Assembly (NCBI RefSeq): GCF_025558585.1
Contig: NZ_CP094723.1
Span: 992,001-1,056,000 of the forward strand
Direction of reading: 5' to 3'
Source of the DNA: Staphylococcus sp. IVB6214
GTDB taxonomy: Bacteria; Bacillota; Bacilli; Staphylococcales; Staphylococcaceae
Length of the DNA: 64,000 bases
Position numbers and translations under genes: made by a program. This document shows positions 40,614-53,030 of this stretch, piece by piece. The stretch's first letter is position 1. Each line of letters opens with the position of its first letter. The notes under the pieces were generated by a model. The model was not told the origin of the DNA, did not search any database, and was given only the letters and a program-made list of their open reading frames with translations.

Positions 40614-40718
40614 GTTTTTGAAGAAGGAATTATCTGTGAATTTAAAAAATTAAGCATTTGGTGTTTACAGTTAGTATTTCAGTATGTATAATATGAGACA
40701 TATTAATTTAATAATTAT

Positions 40719-40885
40719 TGATGAGGCGCATCAATCATGAGTAGATATAATGAATTTGTCTGCAAACAACTTATATCCAAAGGGTGCGATGCCGAAATAA
40801 ACAGAGATTGCAGAATCTGTTTATTGGATTCACAGGTTAAGAGCTAAGAATCTGTCATTATTCTAGAGATAATGGAGTGCATCAC
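40719..40885 (+). promoter_or_regulatory. Lysine riboswitch (L box) aptamer
   Basis: The L-box conserved blocks are present in order: GATGAGGCGC (40720), AAGGGTGCGATGCCGAAAT, a paired AATAAACAGA/TCTGTTTATT arm, GGATTCACAGGTTAAGAGC, and the closing GGAGTGCATCA that pairs with TGATG at the start (P1). Lysine binding should favour the terminator at 40899-40929. Confidence 0.9.
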
Positions 40886-40898
40886 TTGTATATAAAGT

Positions 40899-40929
40899 AA
40901 GCAAGTTCGCACACCGAACTTGCTTTTTT
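40899..40929 (+). terminator. Riboswitch expression-platform terminator
   Basis: AAGCAAGTTCG (40899-40909) / CGAACTTGCTT (40915-40925), 5-nt loop, T6. Confidence 0.92.
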
Positions 40930-40970
40930 ATATATCACGTGACTCCCCTTTTGTGAGGAGGTCGATTTAA

Positions 40971-41060
40971 ATGACGATGAATCAATCGTTCGTTGAAAAG
41001 AAGGTATCTGTGAATTCAAGCATGAAAAATCGCATTTATTTTCTGAATTATAAGAAATGA
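40971..41060 (+). CDS. 29-codon ORF between lysine riboswitch and asd
   Basis: ATG 40971 with a full SD GAGGAGG at about 40956-40962 (8 nt spacing). The 29-aa peptide is basic (MTMNQSFVEKKVSV..., ending NYKK) and matches nothing I recognise, including the start of aspartokinase. It may be a leader peptide, a real small protein, or the scar left where lysC used to be; asd begins 42 nt downstream. Confidence 0.4.
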   Translation: MTMNQSFVEKKVSVNSSMKNRIYFLNYKK

Positions 41061-41102
41061 ATCAATTTAAAAATAATTACAAAAGAAGATGGAGTGAATG
41101 AC

Positions 41103-43692
<2,590 letters not shown>

Positions 43693-43707
43693 GGAGTGTA
43701 AGAAAAG

Positions 43708-44427
43708 ATGGTTAAAAATTTTACGGCTGAAGAAATTATTCAATATATTAGTGATGCAAAAAAATCAACCCCTCTCAAAGTCTATGCGAATGGTGACTTT
43801 TCAAATGTTACGTTCCCAGAACAATTCAAAGTTTTTGGTTCAGACGATTCGAAAGTCATTTTCTGCGAAGCAAATGATTGGCAAGCTTTTTGTGATAAAA
43901 ACCAATCTGTTATTACAGAATTAGAGATTGAAATGGATCGTCGCAACTCGGCTATTCCTTTGAAAAACTTAGTAAATACAAATGCACGTATCGAACCGGG
44001 TGCATTTATTCGTGAACACGCTGTGATTGGCGACGGTGCGGTTGTTATGATGGGTGCAACAATTAACATCGGTGCGATTGTTGGTGAAGGTACGATGGTT
44101 GATATGAATGCGACGTTAGGTGGCCGTGCAACGACAGGTAAAAATGTACATGTCGGTGCAGGTGCTGTGCTAGCCGGTGTTATCGAGCCACCAAGTGCTG
44201 CACCTGTTGTGATCGAAGACAACGTTCTGATCGGTGCGAATGCAGTCGTATTAGAAGGCGTGCGCGTCGGTGAAGGTGCAATCGTTGCTGCAGGTGCAAT
44301 TGTGACACAAGATGTCCCTGCAGGTGCAGTTGTTGCAGGAACACCTGCTAAGGTTATTAAACAGGCGAGTGATGTAGCAGATACAAAACGTGAAATTGTA
44401 GCTGCATTACGCAAACTGGATGAATAA
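43708..44427 (+). CDS. dapD: Tetrahydrodipicolinate N-acetyltransferase
   Basis: Acetylates tetrahydrodipicolinate, placing the pathway in the acetylase branch (DapH type, often named dapD in staphylococci). 239 aa: N-terminal helical domain, then left-handed beta-helix of hexapeptide repeats (about residues 90-215), with [24 protein letters not shown] coils. SD AAGGAG. A terminator-like hairpin follows before the next gene. Confidence 0.94.
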   Translation: MVKNFTAEEIIQYISDAKKSTPLKVYANGDFSNVTFPEQFKVFGSDDSKVIFCEANDWQAFCDKNQSVITELEIEMDRRNSAIPLKNLVNTNARIEPGAFIREHAVIGDGAVVMMGATINIGAIVGEGTMVDMNATLGGRATTGKNVHVGAGAVLAGVIEPPSAAPVVIEDNVLIGANAVVLEGVRVGEGAIVAAGAIVTQDVPAGAVVAGTPAKVIKQASDVADTKREIVAALRKLDE

Positions 44428-44495
44428 AGTGAACGGTATGAAAGAGTTTTATAGCTTTTCCTAACAAAGCATGTATTGTGTAGTAGACAACGATC

Positions 44496-44540
44496 GAAGT
44501 GGGTGGACAAAAGTCAAAAGCTTTGTGCCCCACTTCTTTT
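44496..44540 (+). terminator. Internal hairpin with T-run between dapD and the deacetylase gene
   Basis: GAAGTGGG (44496-44503) / CCCACTTC (44529-44536), with inner ACAAA/TTTGT pairing, followed by T4. It may weaken transcription of the distal genes. Confidence 0.7.
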
Positions 44541-44565
44541 GTTTAAATACCAAGGAGTGAATAAA

Positions 44566-45720
44566 ATGAGTGAGTTAGAGTTTGTCACACAACATCGACA
44601 ATGTTTACATATGCATCCTGAATTAAGTTTGCAAGAATATAAAACGACTGAGTATATTGTTGAATTTTTAGAATCTGAAGCAGTCCCCTTCGAAAGACCA
44701 TTAGAAACGGGAGTTGTAGCTTATCTAGAAGGAAATTCTGATAAAACAATCGCATTTAGAGCAGATATTGATGCACTTCCAATTGATGAAGAAAATGAGA
44801 TCCCCTTCCGTAGTCAAATAGATGATGTCATGCATGCTTGTGGTCATGATGGTCATACAACGGCGCTAATGTTACATGTAAAAAGATGTAAAGCACTTTA
44901 TGATGCTGGTAAACTTCCTCATAATGTCGTTTTTATTTTCCAGCCAGCAGAAGAATCCGGTGGTGGTGCAAACTTATTAATAAAAACAGGCGCACTTGAT
45001 CCCTATGCTATCGATGCGATTTATGGCGTGCATATCATGCCATTTGTTGATGAAGGATCAGTGATTGTACGTGACGAAGAAATAACAGCAAGTGCAACGG
45101 AGTATCGTTTCTATTTAGAAGGACAATCAAGTCATGTTGCGAACAAGGAGCAAGGTCACTCAACGGGAGAAGCGATGCAACACTTGTTGATACAATTATC
45201 ACAAATTCAACAATATCATCTAAATGGCTTACAGCGTAATATTGTCCATATCGGTCGTTTTCATGCAGGAGAAGCAATCAATACGGTTCCAAGTAATGGG
45301 TATTTAGAAGGAACAATTCGAACATATGATATGCATGATTTACAACAGGTACAACAGCAGATGAATAAAATTGCGCAAAGTATCGAACTGTTATTTGACG
45401 TGTCGTGTGAAGTAAAATTTGAAGAAGGTTATCCACCAACAATCAACGACCCAGACTTAAAAAAATATGTTGTGGAAAGTTTAACACATCATCGCTTACA
45501 AGTGATTGAACCTAAAACACCGTACTTATTCGGGGAAGATTTCAGTTTTTATCAACAAATCGCCCCATCTTATTTTGTTTTTGTAGGAACGAGAAATGAA
45601 GAACAAGAATTTGTACATGGTTTGCATACGCCGAAATTAAACTTTGATGAACAAATACTTATTCGTGTCGCAGATTATTATGAACGCCTACTATTTAATT
45701 ATGGTGAGGTGATAGAATGA
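44566..45720 (+). CDS. N-acetyldiaminopimelate deacetylase (M20 amidohydrolase)
   Basis: Removes the acetyl group to give LL-diaminopimelate. 384 aa from ATG 44566 (SD AAGGAG). Metal-site segments RADIDALPI (about residue 66), [10 protein letters not shown] (about 90) and PAEESGGGA (about 128) are intact. In S. aureus the gene is called hipO or dapE-like; operon position supports the diaminopimelate role over hippurate hydrolysis. Stop overlaps alr start (ATGA). Confidence 0.9.
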   Translation: MSELEFVTQHRQCLHMHPELSLQEYKTTEYIVEFLESEAVPFERPLETGVVAYLEGNSDKTIAFRADIDALPIDEENEIPFRSQIDDVMHACGHDGHTTALMLHVKRCKALYDAGKLPHNVVFIFQPAEESGGGANLLIKTGALDPYAIDAIYGVHIMPFVDEGSVIVRDEEITASATEYRFYLEGQSSHVANKEQGHSTGEAMQHLLIQLSQIQQYHLNGLQRNIVHIGRFHAGEAINTVPSNGYLEGTIRTYDMHDLQQVQQQMNKIAQSIELLFDVSCEVKFEEGYPPTINDPDLKKYVVESLTHHRLQVIEPKTPYLFGEDFSFYQQIAPSYFVFVGTRNEEQEFVHGLHTPKLNFDEQILIRVADYYERLLFNYGEVIE

Positions 45721-46787
45721 CAGCGATATGGCGTGTAGACAGTGAAATCTTTCAGAAAAATATTAAACAGGTAAAAAATGATCAACCGTTGATAGCTGTT
45801 GTGAAAAATAATGCTTACAATTATGGTTTGTCATTTGCAGTTGAACAGTTTTGGAAAGCGGGTATTCGTTGTTTCAGTACAACCTCATTGCATGAAGCGG
45901 TAAAAATTCGACAATTGTCCCCTACTGCGACAATATTTTTAATGAATCCCACACGTGAATTTGAGACATTAAGAAAATATGATATCCATATGACACTTCC
46001 TTCTTTAAACTTTTATTATGAACATAAGCGTGCGCTGGCGGATGTTAAGGTTCATTTAGAATATGAGAATTTACTTCATCGATCTGGGTTTAAAACACTT
46101 GATGAGTTGTTAGAAGTACTTGAAGATCATCAAGCCAATACAAAACCTAAAATGATTATCACAGGACTATGGACACATTTTGGTTATGCAGATGAATTTG
46201 ACGTTTCAGATTATGAAGAAGAGCGAGATGCATGGATTCAAATTGTAGAGACATTACTGAAAAAAGATTATCAATTTGAGATGATTCATGCACAAAACAG
46301 TGCGAGTTTTATACGTGAAGGACAAATATTCCAGCATCACACACATGCGAGAGTTGGTATTGCATTGTACGGGTCTCGACCTTATGCATCACTTTCTAGA
46401 ACGTCGATATCACAGTCACTTACTGTACAAGCAAATGTCATACAAGTACGTACAGTTCAAGCAGGTCAACATTGTGGATATAGCTTTGCATATACAGCGG
46501 AGAAGGACAATACCAAACTTGCTGTTGTTGATATTGGGTATGGAGATGGTATCTTGCGTACACGTGCACAACATGATGTGTTAATTCATCAAAAACGCTA
46601 TCCGATTCGTGCACTCATGATGAGTCATATGTTTGTAGAGGTAGACGATGATGTGCGGCCACAAGACGTTGTGACGCTTTATAATGAAGATTTAAGAATA
46701 GATGATTATACATTCAAAGGTGTCGGTGCAAATTCTGAACAATTGAGTGCACTCAACCTTGATTCTTTAATAAAGGAGTACAAATAA
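45717..46787 (+). CDS. alr2: Alanine racemase family protein (Alr2)
   Basis: PLP fold-type III racemase, 356 aa. [13 protein letters not shown] (about residues 26-38) has the Schiff-base Lys; VKNNAYNYG differs from the usual [25 protein letters not shown] with YGSRPY and [12 protein letters not shown] follow. Its place in the lysine operon, coupled with the deacetylase and lysA, suggests a role in this pathway or in D-Ala supply; the S. aureus gene stands in the same position. Confidence 0.88.
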   Translation: MTAIWRVDSEIFQKNIKQVKNDQPLIAVVKNNAYNYGLSFAVEQFWKAGIRCFSTTSLHEAVKIRQLSPTATIFLMNPTREFETLRKYDIHMTLPSLNFYYEHKRALADVKVHLEYENLLHRSGFKTLDELLEVLEDHQANTKPKMIITGLWTHFGYADEFDVSDYEEERDAWIQIVETLLKKDYQFEMIHAQNSASFIREGQIFQHHTHARVGIALYGSRPYASLSRTSISQSLTVQANVIQVRTVQAGQHCGYSFAYTAEKDNTKLAVVDIGYGDGILRTRAQHDVLIHQKRYPIRALMMSHMFVEVDDDVRPQDVVTLYNEDLRIDDYTFKGVGANSEQLSALNLDSLIKEYK

Positions 46788-48053
46788 ATGACAGTCACTT
46801 ATAACAAATCAGGAGAACTTACAATTGATGGGACAAGTTTAAAAACAATTGCCCAAAGTTACGGTACACCAACAATTGTGTACGATGAAAATCAAATTCG
46901 TGAACAAATGAGACGTTATCATAAAGCGTTTCAACATAATGATATCGGCTATGTTTTATCATATGCGTCAAAAGCATTTACATGTATTCAGATGATTAAA
47001 CTTGTACAAGAAGAAGATTTTGATCTAGATGTCGTGTCTGAAGGTGAACTTTATACAGCAATTGAAGCGGGATATGATCCAAAGCGTATTCATTTTCATG
47101 GAAACAACAAAACAAAACAAGAAATACAATATGCCCTTTCTCAAGGTATCGGTTACTTTGTAGTCGATTCTTTAGATGAAATTGATGTTTTAGACGACTA
47201 TGCGACAGATACGGTAGATGTGTTAATCCGTGTGAATCCAGGTGTAGAAGCGCATACACATGAATTTATTCAAACGGGTCAAGAAAAAAGTAAATTTGGT
47301 TTGTCATTAAAACATGGGCTAGCCGAACAAGCTGTTGAACGTATTCAACAAAGTCATCACTTACATTTAAAAGGTATTCATTTTCATATTGGATCTCAAA
47401 TTGAAGAAACAACAGGTATGATTGAAACAGCTAAAATGGTATTAGAATGGCTTGATCATCATGCGCTTGAAACTGAATTACTGAATCTTGGTGGTGGCTT
47501 TAGCGTAGAATATGTTGAAGGTGATCAGTCGTTTGATATTGAGCAAGGAATTACGGAAATTGTTCAAGCAGTGAAACAAAAATGTCGTGAGCTTGATTAT
47601 CCAATTCCGACATTAAGTATTGAACCAGGACGTTCCATTGTGGCTGAAGCGGGTGTGACTTTATACGAAGTTGGTACAATAAAAGATATCCCTACTGTAA
47701 ACAAATATATCTCTATTGACGGTGGGATGAGTGATCACATCCGTACAGCACTGTATGATGCGAAATATAAAGTACTGCTTGTGAATCGTAATGAATCGGC
47801 AGATCAAGTCGTGACATTAGCTGGAAAGTTATGTGAATCAGGTGATATTTTAATACATGAGGCAGCACTTCCTTCAAGTGTAGCACGTGGTGATTATTTA
47901 GCAGTGTTGTCAACGGGAGCTTATCATTATAGTATGGCATCGAACTACAACCAAATTCAAAAACCAGCCGTGTTCTTTGTGGCAAATGGTAAGGCACGTG
48001 AAGTGATTAAACGCCAGTCGTTAAGACAACTGATTATCAATGATGTGAGATAA
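46788..48053 (+). CDS. lysA: Diaminopimelate decarboxylase
   Basis: Last step: meso-diaminopimelate to L-lysine. 421 aa. SYASKAFTC (about residue 62) contains the PLP Lys; HFHIGSQI, LNLGGGFSV, IEPGRSIVAEAG and GKLCESGDIL are the family blocks. ATG starts directly after the alr2 stop; SD AAAGGAG lies inside alr2. Confidence 0.95.
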   Translation: MTVTYNKSGELTIDGTSLKTIAQSYGTPTIVYDENQIREQMRRYHKAFQHNDIGYVLSYASKAFTCIQMIKLVQEEDFDLDVVSEGELYTAIEAGYDPKRIHFHGNNKTKQEIQYALSQGIGYFVVDSLDEIDVLDDYATDTVDVLIRVNPGVEAHTHEFIQTGQEKSKFGLSLKHGLAEQAVERIQQSHHLHLKGIHFHIGSQIEETTGMIETAKMVLEWLDHHALETELLNLGGGFSVEYVEGDQSFDIEQGITEIVQAVKQKCRELDYPIPTLSIEPGRSIVAEAGVTLYEVGTIKDIPTVNKYISIDGGMSDHIRTALYDAKYKVLLVNRNESADQVVTLAGKLCESGDILIHEAALPSSVARGDYLAVLSTGAYHYSMASNYNQIQKPAVFFVANGKAREVIKRQSLRQLIINDVR

Positions 48054-48064
48054 AAATATTTTAT

Positions 48065-48095
48065 GGTGGGATGGGAAAACCTGTCTCACCTTTTT
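48065..48095 (+). terminator. lysA operon terminator
   Basis: GGTGGGA / TCTCACC (one G-U) with T5. Confidence 0.8.
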
Positions 48096-48161
48096 AATTG
48101 GTTGCTGTGTAATTTTAGCGGAGAATGAACATGTAGGACTGCTTATGGGTATAAAGACAGC

Positions 48162-48197
48162 AAAAAGACGCGTACATGGAATGTACCCGTCTTTTTG
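48162..48197. terminator. cspA terminator (bidirectional)
   Basis: AAAAAGACGCGTACAT / ATGTACCCGTCTTTTT with one mismatch; just past the cspA stop. Confidence 0.88.
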
Positions 48198-48221
48198 TTA
48201 AGTCAACATTGCATCTATTTA

Positions 48222-48422
48222 TTATAGTTTAACAACGTTTGCAGCTTGTGGGCCGCGGTCGCCTTCAACTACTTCAAATTCAACTGCTTGACCTTCTTCT
48301 AATGATTTGTAACCTTCTTGGTTGATAGCTGAGAAGTGTACGAATACGTCGTTTTCTCCTTCAACTTCGATAAAACCAAAACCTTTTTCAGCGTTAAACC
48401 ATTTAACTGTACCTTGTTTCAT
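48222..48422 (-). CDS. cspA: Cold shock protein CspA
   Basis: 66-aa OB-fold RNA chaperone. [19 protein letters not shown] carries RNP1 and VFVHFSAI carries RNP2. SD GGAGG. The upstream 5' region (48423 to about 48550) is AT-rich; a long cold-responsive leader is usual for this gene, but no specific element could be drawn. Confidence 0.96.
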   Translation of the reverse strand: MKQGTVKWFNAEKGFGFIEVEGENDVFVHFSAINQEGYKSLEEGQAVEFEVVEGDRGPQAANVVKL

Positions 48423-48589
48423 AATATGTGAAACCTCCAAGACTAAAATTCAATATGCGCTATTCGCATATTACAAAAAATACTCCATTTCACATCAATA
48501 TTCTTTGCAATATGGAATAATGCAATTGCTTACATACTATTATAATGTAAGGTTGACGTATTTGCAATACAGAAATTAAAAAATTTTAA

Positions 48590-48898
48590 TCAGTTTATTA
48601 ATGGAAGATTTAAATAAATTTCTTTATCTTTTAATACAATAAAACTATAAAATATTTGGAGATCTTCTCCACAATCTTCACAATAGTTCATATCACAATT
48701 ATTGTAGAATGCATATATATTATGTTTGCCAACAATATGATTACAATAATTTTGTTTTGCTTCTTTAATTGTTGATTCATATGCTTCTATAAAAGCTTCG
48801 TAAGTTGTAAAACTTTGTCGATCAACGATATGTTCTGGCCAGTCATCAAAAAGCCACCAGCCTTCATAGTCTGCACGAATTTTTGTGAGTTCCCACAT
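48590..48898 (-). CDS. DUF1033 family protein
   Basis: 102 aa, starting MWELTKIRADYEGWWLFDDW, a very conserved opening in staphylococcal DUF1033 proteins, with YCEDCGEDLQIFYSF near residue 76. Cys-X2-Cys may bind metal. No membrane helix. Function unknown. It is followed directly by cspA on the same strand and sits at the same place in S. aureus. Confidence 0.85.
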   Translation of the reverse strand: MWELTKIRADYEGWWLFDDWPEHIVDRQSFTTYEAFIEAYESTIKEAKQNYCNHIVGKHNIYAFYNNCDMNYCEDCGEDLQIFYSFIVLKDKEIYLNLPLIN

Positions 48899-49209
48899 AA
48901 AGATGTCCCTCCCATTTGTACTGACACATTCGATTTATGAATGATTAAGAGATGAATTATGTTATTTTAATCAGAAACTGTAATTATCCCTACCCCAACA
49001 ACTTAAGACTTTTAAACATAAAAATCAAGTTATTCAACTTTAGAGATAGATTTTACCATGCATCAAGCAACTGCTTTATCATGTTTGTTTCTCTTTATCA
49101 AACAAATCATTGCTCAACGACATAGCGCTTACTTAAAATGAAATGCGCTTCTTAATTGTTAGTCTTTTTCTTCAAAAGTACGTATAATTAAAGAGAGAGG
49201 TGATACAAA
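48899..49209. other. Intergenic region between DUF1033 gene and acyP
   Basis: About 310 nt between divergent genes. A TATAAT at 49183-49188 is a likely -10 for acyP, without a well-placed -35. No ORF with SD and no RNA structure recognised. Confidence 0.4.
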
Positions 49210-49482
49210 ATGAAACGTTATTTAATCAGTGTTCATGGCCGCGTTCAAGGTGTCGGGTTTCGTTATTTTACAGAACGACTTGCATTAAAATATCACGTGA
49301 CAGGAACTGTACAAAACGTAAATGACTACGTTGAAGTCATTGCACAAGGTGAAAGTGAAAATCTTAAAGCTTTTGTACAGGCAGTGGTTAATGGCGCATC
49401 CCCTGCTTCATCGGTGACACATCATCATATTGAAGCACTGAATATTGTACCACAGGAAGAGAAATTTAAAGTACTGGGATAA
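49210..49482 (+). CDS. acyP: Acylphosphatase
   Basis: Hydrolyses carboxyl-phosphate bonds of acylphosphates. 90 aa. VHGRVQGVGFRYF (residues 8-20) holds the phosphate-binding Arg, and GTVQNVNDYVEV holds the catalytic Asn (about 38). SD AGAGGTG. xpaC follows 14 nt later. Confidence 0.95.
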   Translation: MKRYLISVHGRVQGVGFRYFTERLALKYHVTGTVQNVNDYVEVIAQGESENLKAFVQAVVNGASPASSVTHHHIEALNIVPQEEKFKVLG

Positions 49483-49496
49483 AGGAAGTTGTCATA

Positions 49497-50144
49497 ATGA
49501 GATATAATTTATCGCGTATATTAGGTGTTGTTGTAGGCGTTCCAGTTGCAACAGTATCATTCATTGCAAGTACAATTGGATTAGATATTCAATGGATTTT
49601 CGATCTATTGATTGGTGGTGTTGGTTTCGTATTAGGTTACGTCCCTACGCAACGGTTGTCTTCTAAAAATTATTTAAATGAACTTGGATTATCACGTAAA
49701 GATTATCGTTATATACATCACCAGATGAATGTTGCACAAGGCAAAGTAAAACGTATCTTCAAATCATTTATCAATGTGCGATCTATTCAAGATTTTAAGT
49801 TAGTCAATGATATTTATCGATTGGCAAGAACGATTAATCAAATTGTGCGTCAAAAGCCGAATCAATTTTATCAAATAGAAAGTTTTTATTATTCACATAT
49901 TGATCATGCGCTTAATCTAATAGAAAACTACACGCATCTATCAAAAATGCCGATGAAATCAGCAGCAGATCAACAGGCATTGTATCAAACACGCATTACA
50001 CTAGAAGAGATTAAACGTACATTAATTGCTGATCTCAAGCGTGTCAATGAACCACGTTACAACCAATTAGATACGGAAATGCGCTTATCTAAATTATACT
50101 TAAGTGAAAAAGAAAAGGAGCATGCTAATGACACAAAACAATAA
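49497..50144 (+). CDS. xpaC: XpaC-like 5-bromo-4-chloroindolyl phosphate hydrolysis protein
   Basis: 215 aa. Two short membrane helices near the N-terminus (about residues 8-28 and 33-52, separated by a short loop) precede a charged helical cytoplasmic domain. In Bacillus and staphylococci it is paired with telA, as here (17-nt overlap with the next gene). The phosphatase name comes from an old plate phenotype; direct enzyme activity is doubtful. Confidence 0.85.
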   Translation: MRYNLSRILGVVVGVPVATVSFIASTIGLDIQWIFDLLIGGVGFVLGYVPTQRLSSKNYLNELGLSRKDYRYIHHQMNVAQGKVKRIFKSFINVRSIQDFKLVNDIYRLARTINQIVRQKPNQFYQIESFYYSHIDHALNLIENYTHLSKMPMKSAADQQALYQTRITLEEIKRTLIADLKRVNEPRYNQLDTEMRLSKLYLSEKEKEHANDTKQ

Positions 50145-51309
50145 AACACAAACAACAATGAGTCATCCGTTAGATCAATACTTCACCTCGTTTGAACGAG
50201 ATAACCATTTGCAGGAAGTGCCACTTCCAACAGAAGGACCAGATGAAGTAGTAGGACCTCAATTTTCAGAACAAGACCAACAGAAAATCCAACAGTTGGC
50301 AAAAGAAATTGAGCCTCTGAATAACGATAGCTTAATGAAATTTGGCTCTAATGCACAGTCACATTTATCAAGTTTTTCACATCAGATGTTAGACAACATT
50401 CAGTCAAAAGATATTGGGCCGATTGGTGAGACGCTGGAAAACTTAATGAAAAAATTGAGAGAAATTGATCCTGAAGATTTATCACAAAAAGAAGAGAATT
50501 TTTTGAAGAAAGTTTTCAAAAGATCAAAAGCATCAATGCAACAAGTATTTTCACGTATGCAATCTGTGAGTGCACAAGTTGATCGAATCTCTGTTGAGTT
50601 AGATAAGAATAAATCAGAATTAGTAAAAGATGTTCGCTTATTAGATGGCCTATATCAACAAAATAAAGATTATTATGATGTATTAAACTTATATATTGCA
50701 GCAGCAGAGCGTAAAAAAGAAGATTTAACACAAAATGTATTGCCTCAATTGCGTGAGAAAGCACGGACTTCAGACAATCAGATGGCCGTACAGGAAGTTG
50801 CAGATATGGAACAATTCATTGATCGATTAGAGAAGCGTATTTATGACCTTCAATTATCACGTCAAATCACATTACAATCTGCACCACAGATTCGTATGAT
50901 TCAAAACATTAACCAAGCATTAGCAGAAAAAATTCAAAGTTCAATTTTGACAAGTATTCCATTATGGAAAAATCAAATGGCAATAGCACTAACCTTAAAC
51001 CGTCAAAATAAAGCTGTGACAGCACAAAAACAAGTGACGGATACAACGAATGAAATGCTAATTCGTAACTCTGAAATGTTACGTCAGAATGCACGCGTCA
51101 CTGCAGAAGAGAACGAACGTGGAATTGTAGATATTGACACGTTGAAAACGACACAAGATAATATTATTCAAACGATTGAAGAAACATTACAGATTCAAGC
51201 TGATGGGCGTCAGAAACGTCAACAAGCTGAACAAGATTTAAAACAGCTGGAACAAGATTTACGATCACGTTTACTGACAGCAAAAGATCAAAGAAATGAC
51301 TTTCAATAA
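50128..51309 (+). CDS. telA: Toxic anion resistance protein TelA
   Basis: 393 aa from ATG 50128 (SD AAAAGGAG, 7 nt). Almost entirely helical and coiled-coil, rich in Gln/Glu/Lys, without membrane helices; family PF05816, named for tellurite resistance. Homologues affect resistance to cell-wall antibiotics in Listeria. Overlaps xpaC, so the two are translationally coupled. Confidence 0.9.
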   Translation: MTQNNKTQTTMSHPLDQYFTSFERDNHLQEVPLPTEGPDEVVGPQFSEQDQQKIQQLAKEIEPLNNDSLMKFGSNAQSHLSSFSHQMLDNIQSKDIGPIGETLENLMKKLREIDPEDLSQKEENFLKKVFKRSKASMQQVFSRMQSVSAQVDRISVELDKNKSELVKDVRLLDGLYQQNKDYYDVLNLYIAAAERKKEDLTQNVLPQLREKARTSDNQMAVQEVADMEQFIDRLEKRIYDLQLSRQITLQSAPQIRMIQNINQALAEKIQSSILTSIPLWKNQMAIALTLNRQNKAVTAQKQVTDTTNEMLIRNSEMLRQNARVTAEENERGIVDIDTLKTTQDNIIQTIEETLQIQADGRQKRQQAEQDLKQLEQDLRSRLLTAKDQRNDFQ

Positions 51310-51316
51310 TACGTAT

Positions 51317-51360
51317 TAGTTAAAGGCACACAACTACTTATTGTTGAGTGCCTTTAACTA
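51317..51360 (+). terminator. Terminator after telA
   Basis: 13-bp stem TAGTTAAAGGCAC / GTGCCTTTAACTA; T-run weak. Confidence 0.7.
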
Positions 51361-51371
51361 TTCTTGCCGAT

Positions 51372-51404
51372 AAAAAGGTCTCGCCAATAGTGGCGAGACC
51401 TTTT
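51372..51404. terminator. brnQ terminator (bidirectional)
   Basis: Perfect stem AAAAGGTCTCGCCA / TGGCGAGACCTTTT with a 4-nt loop, past the brnQ stop. Confidence 0.92.
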
Positions 51405-51407
51405 AAG

Positions 51408-52754
51408 TTATTCTTTTTCGTATACAATGACATTAGATGACTTCACGAAAGCACCAATAACATAACCAATTAATAATGTAATAACTGCAATTGGGAACCA
51501 TTCTAATGAGTAGTCATGTAGTGGTAAGTTATCGATAAATGAGAGTTTTAACCAACCGTTTGAGTTGAATACACTTAAAATCGATACTAATGAAACTACT
51601 GCCACTGTGATTTGTTGCGTAATGCGACGTGTTGGAACAAAACGTGCGATTAATATTAAGAATACAGTAGTGATTGCAACTGGGTAAATAATCAATAGTA
51701 CTGGGATTGAAAGTTGAATCACTGAGTTCAATCCTAAGTTAGATAATACAAAACTGATTAACGTAAAGATTACAACGTATGTTTTGTATGATAACTTCGG
51801 TAAAATACTGTGGAAGTACTCACTTACAGATACTACTAATCCACAAGCTGTTGTTAAACATGCAAGTGCTACGATAATACCAAGTAAGTATTTACCAAAA
51901 GCACCGTAACCAGTTGCTGCAATTGTAATTAACTGATAAGCACCAATGTTTTGATTGTTCTCAGTCAAATGTTTCATTGTTTCTTCACTAATAACCATAT
52001 GGTTACCGATAAAGCCTAATGAAATGTAGATAAAAGCAAGAGCGGCTGTTGCAATAAGACCTGCCATTGCAGTTTGTTTGAAGATTTGGTCAGCTGTTTT
52101 AACGCCAGTTGATTTTACAGCATTGACAACAATCATTGAGAAAGCGATCGCTGCAATCGCATCCATAGTTAAGTAACCTTCAGTAAATCCTTTTGAGAAA
52201 CCAGAGATGTTTGATTTATATACTTCTGGATCAGCCATTGCATTAGGATTCCCACCAAAGTCAAAGAAACCTTTTACAATCATCGCAAGGATTGTGATAA
52301 GTAATAATGGTGTTAAAATCGCACCGATACGGTCTACAATCTTACCAGGGTTGAAACATAAGTATAGTACAACTAAAAAGTAAACTACTGAGAAAACAAA
52401 TAACCAAACAGCGCTACTTGAATTAATGATTGGTGTTACCGTCATCTCAAAAGATGTTGAAGCTGTACGTGGGATAGCGAATAATGGTCCGATTGTTAAG
52501 TAAATAACAACTAAGAACACTACTGAGAATGCAGGGTGAATTTTATTAATTGCACCGATGTACCCTTCTTTGTCGAGTGCACCGACAACAACACCTAGTA
52601 AAGGTAAACCAATACCAGTAACGACAAAGGCAATAATTGATGGCCAAAAATATTGACCACTTGCTAAACCTAAGCTAGGTGGGAAAATCAGGTTACCTGC
52701 CCCAAAAAATATTGCAAATAACATAAAACCAATAACTAATGTATTTTTGTTCAT
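51408..52754 (-). CDS. brnQ: Branched-chain amino acid:Na+ symporter BrnQ
   Basis: Takes up Leu, Ile and Val. 448 aa from ATG 52754 (SD TAGGAG); 12 membrane helices, LivCS family. [14 protein letters not shown] (about residues 17-30) is a family signature. A CodY-like box upstream (52826-52840) fits regulation by branched-chain amino acids. Confidence 0.94.
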   Translation of the reverse strand: MNKNTLVIGFMLFAIFFGAGNLIFPPSLGLASGQYFWPSIIAFVVTGIGLPLLGVVVGALDKEGYIGAINKIHPAFSVVFLVVIYLTIGPLFAIPRTASTSFEMTVTPIINSSSAVWLFVFSVVYFLVVLYLCFNPGKIVDRIGAILTPLLLITILAMIVKGFFDFGGNPNAMADPEVYKSNISGFSKGFTEGYLTMDAIAAIAFSMIVVNAVKSTGVKTADQIFKQTAMAGLIATAALAFIYISLGFIGNHMVISEETMKHLTENNQNIGAYQLITIAATGYGAFGKYLLGIIVALACLTTACGLVVSVSEYFHSILPKLSYKTYVVIFTLISFVLSNLGLNSVIQLSIPVLLIIYPVAITTVFLILIARFVPTRRITQQITVAVVSLVSILSVFNSNGWLKLSFIDNLPLHDYSLEWFPIAVITLLIGYVIGAFVKSSNVIVYEKE

Positions 52755-52825
52755 TTTACTTACTCCTAAACCTTCCTTTTTAAATTTATGACTCATTTTA
52801 TCACAATAAATTTCATTCGTCTATA

Positions 52826-52840
52826 AGATTTCTGAAAATT
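52826..52840. promoter_or_regulatory. CodY-like box upstream of brnQ
   Basis: AGATTTCTGAAAATT matches the CodY consensus AATTTTCWGAAAATT at 13 of 15 positions, about 70 nt upstream of the brnQ start. Confidence 0.6.
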
Positions 52841-53030
52841 TTAAAAGCATTTTTAAACACTCTAAAGTTTTAAAGGGATAAAAACTAAATTATGATAAAA
52901 ATATCACATAATCATGGTTTTTATCCCTTTTTATGTCTTAAAATGACAGGCTTTTATAATGAAATTGTTAATTAATACAAGATATTAAAATTTATGATGC
53001 TGTTAATTGTATATTGATATCTAATTTTCA

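Noticed and set aside
43782..44510. Long minus-strand open frame opposite dapD
   Set aside because: It mirrors the Gly/Ala/Val-rich hexapeptide repeats of dapD, has no SD, and its product is low-complexity Thr/Ser/Ala; dapD is clearly the gene.
48423..48589. Specific cold-shock box in the cspA leader
   Set aside because: The region is AT-rich, but I could not define a conserved element or structure with confidence.
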